From: JAJEFO01 sp009843725
Lineage (GTDB): Bacteria > Pseudomonadota > Alphaproteobacteria > Rhodobacterales > Rhodobacteraceae
Length of the DNA: 64,000 nt
NCBI GenBank assembly: GCA_965243215.1
Contig: CBDEUJ010000005.1
Location: forward strand, 1,488,001 to 1,552,000
Reading direction: 5' to 3'
Program-made: the position numbers and the translations under genes
In this document: in pieces, positions 43,021-52,647 of the stretch
Position numbering within the stretch: the first letter of the stretch is position 1
Layout: each line of letters begins with the position of its first letter
The notes under the pieces: generated by a model
Database searches by the model: none
Told to the model about the DNA's origin: nothing
Seen by the model: only the letters and a program-made list of their open reading frames with translations

Positions 43021-44454
43021 TCAGCAGGCCGCACGCGCGCCGGCCTCCGCCTGACGGATCGCCCGGTCCATTTCCGCCAGCTCCTGACGGCTGGCGCAAC
43101 CAGTCGAGGCCAGGGCGTTGCGGGCACGCCTCAACGTGTCGGCGTTCCCGCGGTAAATTGTGCACAAGCTGTCGCCGCCAAGCAACATTTCCAGATCGCG
43201 AGCCAGACGTTCGCCGATCCGTTCGCAACCGGAACCGCGAAGGCCGCCTTGCCCGGCGCCGCGTTGCCGTTGCTCGCGGGGCCGTTCCGCAGCTGCCGCG
43301 CGCTGTCTCCGTTCTTCCTCCGCCGCGCGCCGCCGCCTTTCCGCTTCGGAAAGCTGTCGGGTCGCGGGTGCGGCACGGTCGTCCCGCGTGACGGCGATCC
43401 GTTTCTTGTAGCGTTCAAGGTCAGCGGACAGGGTGTCTGCGGGTGCCGTCGGCACGCCCCGGAGCGCAGCTCGATAGCGCGTCGCCTCGAACCGGGAGTG
43501 GGTTGCCAGCCGCCGCTCGAGGTCCTGAAGACCGACGGAACTGTCAAATGCCGCGAACGCGGCGGCGAGATCGGCGGCAGCGGCCGACTGGATGTCGACA
43601 AGAAGCCCGACCGAAGCGCGGAACAGGACCTTCCGAAGCTCGTTCCAGCGGGAAAGGCGATCCACGGCTTCAAGCCCGAGCGCGGCACCTGCCGCCGAGG
43701 ACCGGGAGCGGCCCGAAGGCAGGGACCCGAGCATCACGGAGCCGACCTCGGTGATGCGGAAAAGCGTTTCGGCAACGCTCAGGGCGTGACTGTTGGCCGG
43801 CAACCTGTACGTCCTGCCGCCGAGGGTGTAGCGACGACCGGCACGGCCAAGCGCCTGCAGCGCCGCAAGCCCGGCTCCTCGCAAGACCTGGTAGCCTGCG
43901 TGCCCCGGCAGACCGTCGAGGACGGCGGCGGTGCTCGCGAACGTGCCGTCCGGCCGCCCGCCAGGTGCCGTGATGCGAATGCGGGCTTGCCCGTCCCCTT
44001 GGCGACGTCGCTCCTGGCGCATGTGGTTCCTCACCTGCGTCATGCATCGGCTCCTGGCCTGGGCACCTTGCCGCAAGACGTTGGAGGCCTGTTCGCGGAT
44101 CCGGCTTGCACGGTCGTAATGCACCTCCGCGCGTCGCAGGTATTCCCCGACTGTTCCGTCAGCGAACGACCCTTGCGTGGCCAATGACCATGCCTTGTCG
44201 CCTTCAGACCTGGCCTCAATCCTCAGCTGGTCCCAGACCGCCTGGTAGCGCGCATGGAGCTCGTCACACTCCCCCCTTGAAGTCGGGCCGACGGGGTCGT
44301 GAGGCAGCCGGTATTCGAGCGCGTCCGCAGCCACGGCAAGAAGCGCCAAGGTCACGGTGAGCGCAGACAGGGAAGCTCTCGCACGAATTGCGAAGGGCTG
44401 AAGCCGTTGCAGGATCTCGAAAGGATCCGGACCGATGAGATTCCGGTCAGCCAA
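43021..44454 (-). CDS. Exported or membrane-anchored coiled-coil protein of unknown function
   Basis: The 477-residue protein has a hydrophobic segment at about residues 27-45 (ASLSALTVTLALLAVAADAL), a signal peptide or anchor. A region with GGRTYRLPANSHALSVAETL lies mid-protein, and a strong Arg/Glu/Ala coiled coil (about 365-405, ATRQLSEAERRRRAAEEERR) precedes a Cys-containing C-terminal helical domain. No family was recognised. It directly precedes the ankyrin protein and may be its partner at the envelope. The start could be further downstream. Confidence 0.65.
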   Translation of the reverse strand: MADRNLIGPDPFEILQRLQPFAIRARASLSALTVTLALLAVAADALEYRLPHDPVGPTSRGECDELHARYQAVWDQLRIEARSEGDKAWSLATQGSFADGTVGEYLRRAEVHYDRASRIREQASNVLRQGAQARSRCMTQVRNHMRQERRRQGDGQARIRITAPGGRPDGTFASTAAVLDGLPGHAGYQVLRGAGLAALQALGRAGRRYTLGGRTYRLPANSHALSVAETLFRITEVGSVMLGSLPSGRSRSSAAGAALGLEAVDRLSRWNELRKVLFRASVGLLVDIQSAAAADLAAAFAAFDSSVGLQDLERRLATHSRFEATRYRAALRGVPTAPADTLSADLERYKKRIAVTRDDRAAPATRQLSEAERRRRAAEEERRQRAAAAERPREQRQRGAGQGGLRGSGCERIGERLARDLEMLLGGDSLCTIYRGNADTLRRARNALASTGCASRQELAEMDRAIRQAEAGARAAC

Positions 44455-45023
44455 GCTCAGGGTCTTTCCCTTGTCCAGCGGGCGGCGATGCCCAGCTCGC
44501 GCAATGGCGACGAAGGCAGGAACGCGCGGCGCGCCATAATGCCCTTCCAGGAAGAAACTCGCTCACTTCGCCGTTTCGAGCCTCGCGCTCCAGATCCCGG
44601 CAACGTCCCGCATCGCAGCGTCCGATCCCAATGACATCGCCCTTACAGGCACGTTTCAGCCATCCACGGACATCTGCATTCCGCCAGACGCCCCTGGCCT
44701 CAATCTCGGACATGGCCGGCGCGGCAGGTCCGGTCACGCCCCGGAACGGATTCGAGGAAATGTTCCTGGTCGCCAATGTCGTCACTGACAGGCTTCCTCC
44801 CGTTGCGATCATCCCGCGCCCGTTCGAGACCGCCTTGTGCAGGCACATGGCCGTCCGGGGCATGAAATTCCTGAATGCCGGACTTCCAGGTTCCGTCTCT
44901 TCCCGAGCGGCCCCTGCCCCGGGAGGCGCATTTTGCGGCCAACGTCCGAACCCCGGACTGCTCTCCCAAGACCAGGCAGCTGGCGCCTTGAAACACTCAG
45001 TTCATGCCTGACGGCCAGCTCTC
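44455..45023. other. Intergenic region without supported gene
   Basis: Open frames exist on both strands, including a minus-strand frame of about 88 residues beginning MSEIEARGVWRNADVRG at about 44713, but no family or ribosome binding site supports them. Confidence 0.4.
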
Positions 45024-45683
45024 TCAAAGGACGCGCATCAATCCGTCCCACTTGCTCAGCGCATGCGGGATCGCGCAGGCAGCCGCCGGGGTCGAACGGG
45101 GATCCATCACGCCAACCTCCTCAAGCGTCCAGTTCCCCCGTCCGCAGTTGCATGGAGCGCACGACACAACGAGGTTCTCCGGCGTGTTCCGGCCGCCGCG
45201 GCTGCGTGGAACGATGTGGTCGAAGTCAAGATCCATCGCCTGGAAGGCCGCGTGCTTCTCGACGTTTCTTGCGCCCCATCTGATGGTTTCCGGATACGCG
45301 TCACGCATGGCCTTCCGGGCTTTCTGCCCGATGACCGGAATTCCGCAGAAGCGGCAGAAGAATCCGTCCCTGTCGAGCACCTCCCGCTGAACGGCGGCCG
45401 GGATGTAGGGGCCGTCCAGAACCTCCCTGGCCGGGAGACCGGGCACGTCCCGGAACCTGTGCACAGAGCTGCGGCGGTAGGCGTCAAGGCGGCCGCGACC
45501 TCCCCAGAGCTGCTCGCACCAGTCCAGAATCGAGGGGCGATCGGCAGCCATCAAGGCGTTCCGTGCATCCTCCATTCCGTTCGCGTGGAAATCTGCGGCG
45601 GCGCCGAGAAGCAGTGCCGCCTCGAAGATCCCGGGAACAGGTTCGAGCATGCAACGGCGCGCCTTCCAGAAATCCACGTCCAC
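45024..45683 (-). CDS. HNH endonuclease
   Basis: GTG at 45683 is chosen because GGAGG lies 9 nt upstream; the frame is open further, but that part looks non-coding. The 219-residue product has a zinc-type HNH module: FFCRFCGIPVIGQ, then LDFDHIVPRSRGGRNTPENL and VVSCAPCNCGRGN, with two CxxC pairs and the catalytic His. The helical N-terminal half (ILDWCEQLWGG) is less conserved. Stand-alone HNH proteins of this kind occur as host restriction or mobile-element enzymes. Confidence 0.8.
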   Translation of the reverse strand: MDVDFWKARRCMLEPVPGIFEAALLLGAAADFHANGMEDARNALMAADRPSILDWCEQLWGGRGRLDAYRRSSVHRFRDVPGLPAREVLDGPYIPAAVQREVLDRDGFFCRFCGIPVIGQKARKAMRDAYPETIRWGARNVEKHAAFQAMDLDFDHIVPRSRGGRNTPENLVVSCAPCNCGRGNWTLEEVGVMDPRSTPAAACAIPHALSKWDGLMRVL

Positions 45684-45930
45684 AGCGACAATCCTCCAGA
45701 CTCGTTCCCGCTTTTGGCCCGAGGCCTGTCCCCCTTGCCAAGGCGCCGCCGGATGTCGAGGTCCAGTTGCCTGGTTTCCCGGTTCTGGTCGCCAGTCCCA
45801 GGAACCGGAATGCTCGTCGTCAGTTTCCTCCGTGTCCGCGAATGCCCTTCCCTGACGGGCAGTCACAAGCCGACCCGGTGCCCGAAACCGAAATTGGAAT
45901 CCATACCAACGTGCTTCAGCATAGCCGACA

Positions 45931-45995
45931 ATGCGTGTCTTGTACGTGTTCCCTTGCGCTTCTTCCGTAGCGTTTCAGTCGTTTTTTTGGAAGAA
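45931..45995. repeat. Intergenic ~65-bp element, copy 1
   Basis: The pattern is GTGTCTTGTACGTGTTC, ~25 bp, then CGTTTTTTTGGAAGAATCC. It aligns almost without gaps to the copy at 47051. It lies in a gene-poor stretch upstream of the HNH gene. Confidence 0.5.
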
Positions 45996-47050
45996 TCCAC
46001 GGCTTCAGGGCCACATAGCAGCCTCCCTGTCTCCTGGAACGCCCGCGACCACCACCTCGAATCACTCTTCAAGCGGCTGCACGCGTCGCGTCTTGAGCAA
46101 AGGCCTGGACATCGATCACGGAGGAAGCCCGGAATCGGGCGGCCTGATCGACCTCGCCGGTTCCTGTCAGGGTCCCCTTCCTCTCCTCCGCCTCTCTCAC
46201 AATGCCTGCCCAAGCCTGAACGCTTCGGGAAGCGCCGCACCGCACAAGGCGTCCTCTTCGTAGACCGGTCCGGAACACGCCGACCGGCCGAGACACCAGC
46301 GTTCGCGGGAAACAATCCGGCCCGCCGGGGGCGAAGCGGCACCAGCTCGCATGGCGGCGAGCGTCGGCAGGGTCGCGGCCGGCCGCGATCGGCGGGACGT
46401 TCCCGTTCCGGACATCGGCCGCATCGCGCCCGGGGCGTCCCCTAGGCGCCGAAGCCGGACGGACGGGGAGGTGTCGTCCTGTCCGGCCCCGCCGCAGGGG
46501 CGGTCACCATTCCCATTCCAGTCCGAGCCCGGCCTCGAGGCCGCCCTCGCCCGCGGCGCGGCCGACGCCGGCCGCGGACCGCAGGCCCGTCCCCTGCCTG
46601 CCCGACGAACGCGGGCGCTCCGGCAGCGAGCAGCAGCGTTGCCAGGGCGAGCCGCGACACGATGCGCGACAGGCGTGCCGCGGCCCGCGGGCACGGGGAG
46701 CATCTCCTGAGCCTGTCGAAGAGCCTGTCGGGGGAGGCGCGGCCAACGGGGCCAAGCCGCCCGTTGCAGGCAGACGTTTCGGTACGGCCGCCAAGGCCTT
46801 GCAGCGACGCACATCTGCGGTTCTCGGCCCAATGGCGGCAAATGCAGAACGGGCCCAGCCCTTCGGCTTCGTCAATGACCATCTCCCAATCCATTTGATG
46901 GCCGCGGCACGTCAGGCGGGACCCGCTCCGGAAGCGTCGGCGATCCGACGTTCCGGACCGGCAGCCAGGCAGCCTGCCCTGGGGCAGGGTCCTCCCTGTT
47001 CCCGCTGCGCGGTGCGCGCACCAAACGGTCGCAACTTTCGCCGAAATTCT

Positions 47051-47114
47051 GTATCTTGTGTGTGTTCTTTTGGCACGTTCCGCATTTCTTCAGAGGTTTT
47101 TTGGGACGAATCCG
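47051..47114. repeat. Intergenic ~65-bp element, copy 2
   Basis: The pattern is TGTATCTTGTGTGTGTTC, ~25 bp, then GGTTTTTTGGGACGAATCC. Its G+C content is far below its surroundings. Confidence 0.5.
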
Positions 47115-47232
47115 CCCCCGTGGCGACCGGACGGTTTTCTCGCGGCGGGCCACCACCACGGCGATTCGGGTTGATTCACGGTTTCTGCCGGGGTTGAAGC
47201 TGCAGATGATCGGACCATCGCCTTTTCCAGTC

Positions 47233-47601
47233 CTAAAGGCACAAAGATCTCAAACAAGCAGAACGGGGGGCGAAGCGGATTCCGAAATGCCCCCGGTGTC
47301 CGAAACGGCATCCATCGGACCGCTTTTCCTCTTTGCAGCTCGTCGGCCGTGCAGACGGGCATAGGTCAACTGCCCCGGGGGGCGGACGCTCATTCACTAC
47401 GGCCTCTATACTACCGAGCGCCGCGTGATTGTCCTGGATCTGGTCCCGCAGAGAACCAAGTTCGCTCCGGACGGTTCCGACCTCGCCACTCAGCTCATGC
47501 CGGACTAATCCGATTTCGCCACGCAGTTCGTCCTGAACGGATCCGATCTCGGGATGGAGTTCCGCGGCGGCAGTCCTGACCATGCCCCTTTTCATAGCCA
47601 T
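47233..47601 (-). other. Possible remnant of a coiled-coil protein
   Basis: From ATG 47601 a minus-strand frame reads MAMKRGMVRTAAAEL and then a heptad-like run (IGSVQDELRGEIGLVRHEL, SGEVGTVRSELGSLRDQI) before turning low-complexity. The regular EL/VR spacing resembles DUF1640-like coiled coils, but the rest is not recognisable. It may be a decayed gene. Confidence 0.3.
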
Positions 47602-47946
47602 GTTCCGACATCGGCCCGAGGTCGGGAAACCGACCTTTCCTGAGCCTGGGCGGAGGCACAAGCCGCGAGTGCACGCCATTTTGTGAAGAAAAGGGTCCGT
47701 GCCCTGCCCGACCATCCGCTCCCGGAAGGGCCGGAAAAGACGGGTCTGCGCTCCGAACGCCTTCAATCCTTCACGGAAGGCAAGTCATCCCTGTCCAGTC
47801 ACGAGGCGCGGAGCGTCACCGCATCGAGAATCCCAAGCGCCAGACCGTCGAGACCTGTCCCGTCCACACGTGACCGGATGCTTGACTTTCGCGCGGCCTG
47901 ATGCAGGTTGCTTTCGACACCCCCTGCGGCTTCGACTGCAGGGTGC

Positions 47947-47968
47947 GGGGCCTCCCTGCGGAGGCCCC
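47947..47968. repeat. Strong hairpin upstream of the NYN gene
   Basis: GGGGCCTCC, a CTGC loop and GGAGGCCCC form a 9-bp perfect stem. TGCATTTTG follows. It ends 8 nt before the likely GTG start of the NYN gene and could hide its ribosome binding site or end upstream transcription. Confidence 0.5.
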
Positions 47969-47976
47969 TGCATTTT

Positions 47977-48618
47977 GTGACGGGCGATTCGACGCGCTCC
48001 TGCGTGTGTGTTGACGGCTTCAACCTTTACTACGTGTCGCTCAAGGGCACGCCATGGCGATGGCTCGATCTGGTCACCCTCTTCCAGGAAATCCTGCAAC
48101 CTCACCACGACGTCGTTGCCGTGAAGTGCTTCACGGCAAGAGTTTCCGCAACTCCACGAGACCCCTCGAAGCCGATGCGTCAGAACGCCTATCTTCGGGC
48201 ATTGACGACGCATCGACCGGAGGTCGAGCTGATTTTCGGCCACTTCCTGACCCACACCGTGCCAATGCCGCGCGCGCCGGCGACAGCGAACGTCCAGATG
48301 GTCAATATCATAAAGACCGAGGAAAAGGGGTCGGACGTCAAGCTCGCCGTGCACCTGCTTAACGATGCCTGGCTCGATCTCTACGATTGCGCGGTCGTGG
48401 CAAGCAACGACAGCGATCTTGCCGAAGCCATGCGCCTCGTGAAGCATCACCACCCAGCGAAGCGCATCGGGTTGATCACGCCCGGAAAAAGGAGACCGTC
48501 ACGCCAGCTTTCCATGCACGCCGATTTCATGAAACCTGTCCGGAATTCCGCACTCCAGAATTCCCAGCTTCCGGATCCAGTTCCGGGAACCCGGCTTTGC
48601 AAGCCTGCCACATGGTAG
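47977..48618 (+). CDS. NYN-domain (PIN-like) ribonuclease
   Basis: GTG 47977 is preferred; the frame extends upstream to 47908 but would run through the hairpin. The 213-residue protein has the full NYN pattern: CVCVDGFNLYYVSLKGTPWRWLDL, shown from about residue 10, then FTARVSATPRD, RQNAYLRALTTH, 'KTEEKGSDVKLAVHLL' and 'DCAVVASNDSDLAEAM', which contain the conserved Asp residues of the active site. The end 'RNSALQNSQLPDP' is also typical. It is a metal-dependent RNase of unknown target, possibly defensive. Confidence 0.8.
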   Translation: MTGDSTRSCVCVDGFNLYYVSLKGTPWRWLDLVTLFQEILQPHHDVVAVKCFTARVSATPRDPSKPMRQNAYLRALTTHRPEVELIFGHFLTHTVPMPRAPATANVQMVNIIKTEEKGSDVKLAVHLLNDAWLDLYDCAVVASNDSDLAEAMRLVKHHHPAKRIGLITPGKRRPSRQLSMHADFMKPVRNSALQNSQLPDPVPGTRLCKPATW

Positions 48619-49380
48619 TCGTGCCCTGATCCCGACGCCGCCCCGGCCCTGCGCGGCGCGCTCGATGAGCTGCTTCTCGGTTCGGGCAAAGGCCCCGTCC
48701 GGCCCCAATGGACGGAGCGAGGCCATGTCCCCCGCCAGGCCCCCGAAACGCCGTTCGCACTGAAAGGTATTGGCGTCCCGGTGCACGTCGAGCCTGCGTC
48801 GCCCGGGATCACCGATTTCTGGTCGCTTGCCGGCCGCCACCGGAATCTCGGGCACGCCGCATCGCCCTGCGACGGGTCCGGCACCGCTTCCTGGCTGTCG
48901 GGTTTGGGCCAAGACGGCCTTGCGGCGGGATCCCCGGATTGTTCTAGGATTTTGACTGCAATGGAAAGATAGCGGCAACGCCCGTTGAATCAGGGCGGCG
49001 TTTCCGAGCTTACGGCCGTAGTCGCGGCCCGGCCTGCGCCGATTCCGAACGGTTCGCCACATGCAAGGGCGGTGCTGTTCGCGGCCAGAAACCCGGACGC
49101 CGTCGGAAGGCCGAAATTGCAGGCGGCGTGCGGAGGCGTGACTCTCTGGTCACGCATCTGCTGCAGCGCTGCATCGGCCCATGGAAACACCGTGTTCCGG
49201 CTCTACGGCTCCAGGACCTGGCTTGCATGGGAGGAGCGGTGTCTCTGAGGGGCGGCATTCGGACCGGCATCGTCGGAATTCCGGCTTCCGGTTCCCGCGA
49301 CTGACCCGTTCCGGAAGGCGGTCCGTCGATCCCTCCCCGTGTGTTGCGCGCGCCAAACGTCGGGCCCGTGCCCGGTTTCG
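48619..49380. other. Gene-poor region before the kinase gene
   Basis: No supported gene is seen. The sequence holds many short GGAATTCC-like and CCGG-rich palindromes. Confidence 0.4.
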
Positions 49381-49444
49381 TGTATCATGTGTGCATCACT
49401 TTCCTGAAATCCGGTGTTCTTTCGAAGGTTTTTCGGCTGGACCC
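49381..49444. repeat. Intergenic ~65-bp element, copy 3
   Basis: The pattern is TGTATCATGTGTGCATC, ~25 bp, then AAGGTTTTTCGGCTGGACC. It ends 100 bp before the kinase start and may carry promoter or operator function there. Confidence 0.45.
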
Positions 49445-49544
49445 GGCCCACGCTGTCCGGTACCGCCCTCCGGAGCGCGCCACGCCGCGATTCACCGCGC
49501 CTCGCGGCGCTGCGGGCAGGGAACAGGCATTCGGGGAGGACGCC

Positions 49545-51881
49545 TTGACGAAACCCGACCGGACAAACCCGGAGGTCGAGGCGCTGCGCGCGCGCGTCTC
49601 CGCCCTGGGCGAGGCCGCGCTGCGCATCAGCGCGGGCCTCGACATCGACACCGTGCTGCGCGACGCGGTCGAGAGCGCCCGCACGCTGACCGGCGCACGC
49701 TTCGGGATGGTCGCGACCGTCGACGAGGCCGGCCGGCCCCAGGAGTTCCTCACCTCCGGCCTGTCGCCGGAGGAGGCGCAGCAGGCCGCGGCATGGCCCG
49801 ACGCGCCGCGGCTGTTCGAGATTCTGCGCGGCCTTGACGGCCCGCTTCGGCTCGCCGATCTCGGGGACCATGTCCGCTCCCTCGGGCTTGCGCCGGGCCT
49901 CGTCCCCTGCCGGACGTTCCAGGCGGCGCCGATGCGTCACCGGGGCCTCGACGTCGGCAACCTCTTCCTCGGCGAGAAGGCGGGCGGGGAGCCGTTCACA
50001 GACGAGGACGAGGAGGTGCTCACGTTGTTCGCCGCGCAGGCGGCGATCGCCGTCGCCAACGCCCGTGCGCACCGCGAGGAGCGCCGCGCCCGGGCCCGCC
50101 TGGAGGCGCTGGTGGACTCCTCGCCGGTCGGCGTCGTCGAGTTCGAGGCCGCGACCGGCGACACGCTTTTGGTCAACCGCGAGGCGAGACGCATCGTGAA
50201 GAGCCTGCTCGGCCCCGAGGGCTCGCTGGACGATCTGCGCGAGGTGCTGACCGCCCGGCTCGCCGACGGCCGGGAGGTCGGCCTCGACGACCTGAAGGAA
50301 GCGGAGACGCTGCGTGCCGTGGAGGTCGAGCTCTCGGTGCCCGACGGGCGCAGCATGCGGGTGCTGGTCAACGCGACGCCGATCCGCCCGGGCGACGGCG
50401 GGATCGAGTCGGTGGTGGTGACCATCCAGGACCTGGCCGCGCTCGAGGAACTGGAGCGGCTGCGCATGGAGTTCCTCGCCATGGTGAGCCACGAGCTGCG
50501 CGAGCCCCTCGCGGCGATCAGGGGGTCGGCGGTGACGCTGCTGGAGGAGGCTGACGAGATCGACGCGGCCGAGACGCGCGCGTTCCACCGCGTCATCGTC
50601 GAGCAGGCCGGGCACATGCGCCGCCTCGTCGGCGACCTGCTCGACGCGGGCCGCATCGAGGCGGGCGCACTGTCGGTCAGCCCCGAGCCGCTGGACGTCC
50701 TCGGGCTGGTGGAACGGGCGCGGACCACGTTCCTGGGCGCCGGGGGCCGCAAGGCCATGACCGTCGACCTGGCGCCGGACCTGCCCCCGGTCATGGCCGA
50801 CGGGCGGCGCATCGTGCAGGTGCTCGGCAACCTCTTCGCCAACGCGGCGCGGCACGCGCCGGAGACGTCGCCGATCCACGTCGCCGCCGTCCGCCAAGGC
50901 ATCGAGGTGGCCGTCTCCGTCACCGACGAGGGCGGCGGCATTCCGCCGGAGCGGCTGCCCCACCTGTTCCGCCGGCATTCCCACGCCGCCGGTCACGGAC
51001 GGGGCGCGGCGGGGTTCGGCCTCGGCCTCGTCATCTGCAAGGGCCTGGTCGAGGCGCACGGGGGGCGCATCCGCGCCGAAAGCGCGGGCCCCGGCCTCGG
51101 CGCCCGCTTCACGTTCACGCTGCCGATCGCGGGGGAACCCGGCGCCGCCCCGGCAACCGGCACTGCCACGCGCGACACGCGCCCGCCTGGCAAGGATCGC
51201 GAGGCTGTCCCGGTCCTCGTGGTCGACGACGATCCGGAGACCCTGCGCCACGTCCGCGACGCGCTCGAGGGCGCGGGCTACGCGCCCGTCGTGACAGGGG
51301 ATCCGGAGGCGGTGCCCGCCCTCATCAGGACGAACCGGCCGCAGCTGGTGCTGCTCGACCTGGCGCTGCCCGGCGCCGACGGCGTCGAGCTGATGGAGAC
51401 GGTGCCCGAACTCGCCGACCTGCCGGTGATCTTCATCTCCGCCTACGGGCGTGACGAGGCCGTCGCGCGGGCGCTCGACAGGGGTGCCGCCGACTATGTC
51501 GTCAAGCCCTTCTCCACGACCGAGCTGCTGGCGCGCGTGCGGGCGGCGCTCCGCCGCCAGGCCGGCGCCGAACCCTTCGTTCTGCGCGACCTCGCCATCG
51601 ACCACGACCTGCGCCGCGTGAGCGTGGCGGGCCGGGACGTGCGGCTCACGCCCAAGGAGTACGGGCTGCTGCGCGTCCTCTCGCTCAACGCCGGACGGGT
51701 CATGACCTACGCGTCCCTGCTGCGCCAGGTCTGGGGCAACGGGGCCGACGGCGACACCGCGCCCGTGCGCGACTTCGTCAAGAAGCTCCGCCGCAAGCTC
51801 GGCGACGACCCGGCCGATCCCGCCTGGATCGTCAACGAGCGCGGCGTCGGCTACCGCATGCGGAGGCCCGAAGAGACCTGA
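49545..51881 (+). CDS. Hybrid histidine kinase fused to an OmpR-type DNA-binding response regulator
   Basis: TTG 49545 is chosen because GGGGAGGA precedes it; the frame is open to 49341 but that part overlaps a repeat. The 778-residue protein has a GAF domain (about 20-185), a PAS-like domain (about 190-300), HisKA with MVSHELREPL (His about 316), HATPase with VLGNLFANAARHAPE and GAAGFGLGLVICKG, a receiver with LVLLDLALPGADG (Asp about 605), and a winged helix (about 690-775; DVRLTPKEYGLLRVL). It senses a small molecule or redox cue through GAF and can bind DNA itself. This is an entire two-component pathway in one chain. Confidence 0.85.
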   Translation: MTKPDRTNPEVEALRARVSALGEAALRISAGLDIDTVLRDAVESARTLTGARFGMVATVDEAGRPQEFLTSGLSPEEAQQAAAWPDAPRLFEILRGLDGPLRLADLGDHVRSLGLAPGLVPCRTFQAAPMRHRGLDVGNLFLGEKAGGEPFTDEDEEVLTLFAAQAAIAVANARAHREERRARARLEALVDSSPVGVVEFEAATGDTLLVNREARRIVKSLLGPEGSLDDLREVLTARLADGREVGLDDLKEAETLRAVEVELSVPDGRSMRVLVNATPIRPGDGGIESVVVTIQDLAALEELERLRMEFLAMVSHELREPLAAIRGSAVTLLEEADEIDAAETRAFHRVIVEQAGHMRRLVGDLLDAGRIEAGALSVSPEPLDVLGLVERARTTFLGAGGRKAMTVDLAPDLPPVMADGRRIVQVLGNLFANAARHAPETSPIHVAAVRQGIEVAVSVTDEGGGIPPERLPHLFRRHSHAAGHGRGAAGFGLGLVICKGLVEAHGGRIRAESAGPGLGARFTFTLPIAGEPGAAPATGTATRDTRPPGKDREAVPVLVVDDDPETLRHVRDALEGAGYAPVVTGDPEAVPALIRTNRPQLVLLDLALPGADGVELMETVPELADLPVIFISAYGRDEAVARALDRGAADYVVKPFSTTELLARVRAALRRQAGAEPFVLRDLAIDHDLRRVSVAGRDVRLTPKEYGLLRVLSLNAGRVMTYASLLRQVWGNGADGDTAPVRDFVKKLRRKLGDDPADPAWIVNERGVGYRMRRPEET

Positions 51882-52647
51882 CCCAGTGCCTTCGGAACCG
51901 GTGATCGGGCGCTTTCGGAATCGGCGGCCAGATGTTGTTGTCAGACCGCGCGGCCACTGGACCGGGAGCGTCTGCAGGCAGCGAGGCAATCCCTTCGGGG
52001 CCCTGGTCCGCCATGCTCCCGCTGCGCGACGCGCTTGACAACGGCATCCGGCATGGCCGGCGCTTCGTGATTCGAGCAGGCCCCTGCCTTTGTTCCGCAG
52101 CCTTTCGGAGGTCGTGCCGGCAAGTCCGGGCCGTCTGGCCCTCCTGACGGTCTTCGGGGCGCCGGGAATCGCCCCGGAGCGACGCCCCGAAGGACGACGC
52201 GTGCCGCGTCCGGAACGCCTGCGCGACGGCGCGCGCCACGCCCGGAACAGGTTTCAGGCCGAATGCTGCCCGGAAAGGGCGCTTGCCGGGGAAAGGCATC
52301 AGCAGCCCGGGGTCGATCATGGGCCCCAATGCAGAAGGCCCTGGATGAAACCGGGAACCGCTGCCGTGACTGGCTTCCCGCCAAGAATTCCGAGAACGAC
52401 AACCATGGCCTGCGCGCGAATCATGCGCGATTCCTCAACCTGGGGCGGTGCTGGAAACTGAGATTGAGAATTGAGAGCCGTGTCATTGACTCAGGCGTTC
52501 GGTTCGGCAACTGTTGGGCGCCTTGTTCTGTCGCGTCGCCCTGGAGAAGCACATTAGGTTGAACCCGCGGCACAGCGCATTTCAGCGCTCGACTTCCTTC
52601 CTTCGAGTCCACTCGACCTGTCCCTGCTTGCGTGCGACCATGAATAC
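51882..52647. other. Intergenic region without supported gene
   Basis: No supported gene or strong regulatory element is seen over 760 bp. It lies between the kinase and ClC genes. Confidence 0.4.

Larger units (their letters stand above)
45684..47232. other. Gene-poor region (1.5 kb) with decayed sequence
   Basis: No intact gene is seen. On the minus strand, about 46690-46505, a signal-peptide-like stretch (RLALATLLLAAGAPAF) followed by a short frame ending GLEAGLGLEWEW looks like a remnant of an exported or outer-membrane protein. The sequence CTGAGCCTGTCGAAG near 46709 is a common type of bacterial intergenic repeat. Two copies of the ~65-bp element lie here. Confidence 0.45.

Noticed and set aside
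44447..45011. Open frames of about 130 codons on each strand
   Set aside because: No homology pattern or ribosome binding site; treated as non-coding.
45684..45866. N-terminal extension of the HNH gene
   Set aside because: Residues are low-complexity; a GTG with GGAGG at the right distance marks a better start.
46700..46735. Possible CRISPR or tandem repeat from GAGCCTGTCG doubled
   Set aside because: Only one and a half short units are present, without spacers; it resembles a common intergenic repeat.
46442..46894. Minus-strand frame with a signal-peptide-like segment
   Set aside because: Only the hydrophobic stretch and a short tail look protein-like, in different frames; kept only as a probable remnant in the gap description.
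47051..47114. LexA (GTTC-N7-GTTC) site in the repeated element
   Set aside because: The two GTTC are 9 bp apart here and the pattern is absent in the other copies.
49341..49544. N-terminal extension of the kinase gene
   Set aside because: This part covers the repeated intergenic element and a low-complexity stretch; the TTG at 49545 has a much better ribosome binding site.
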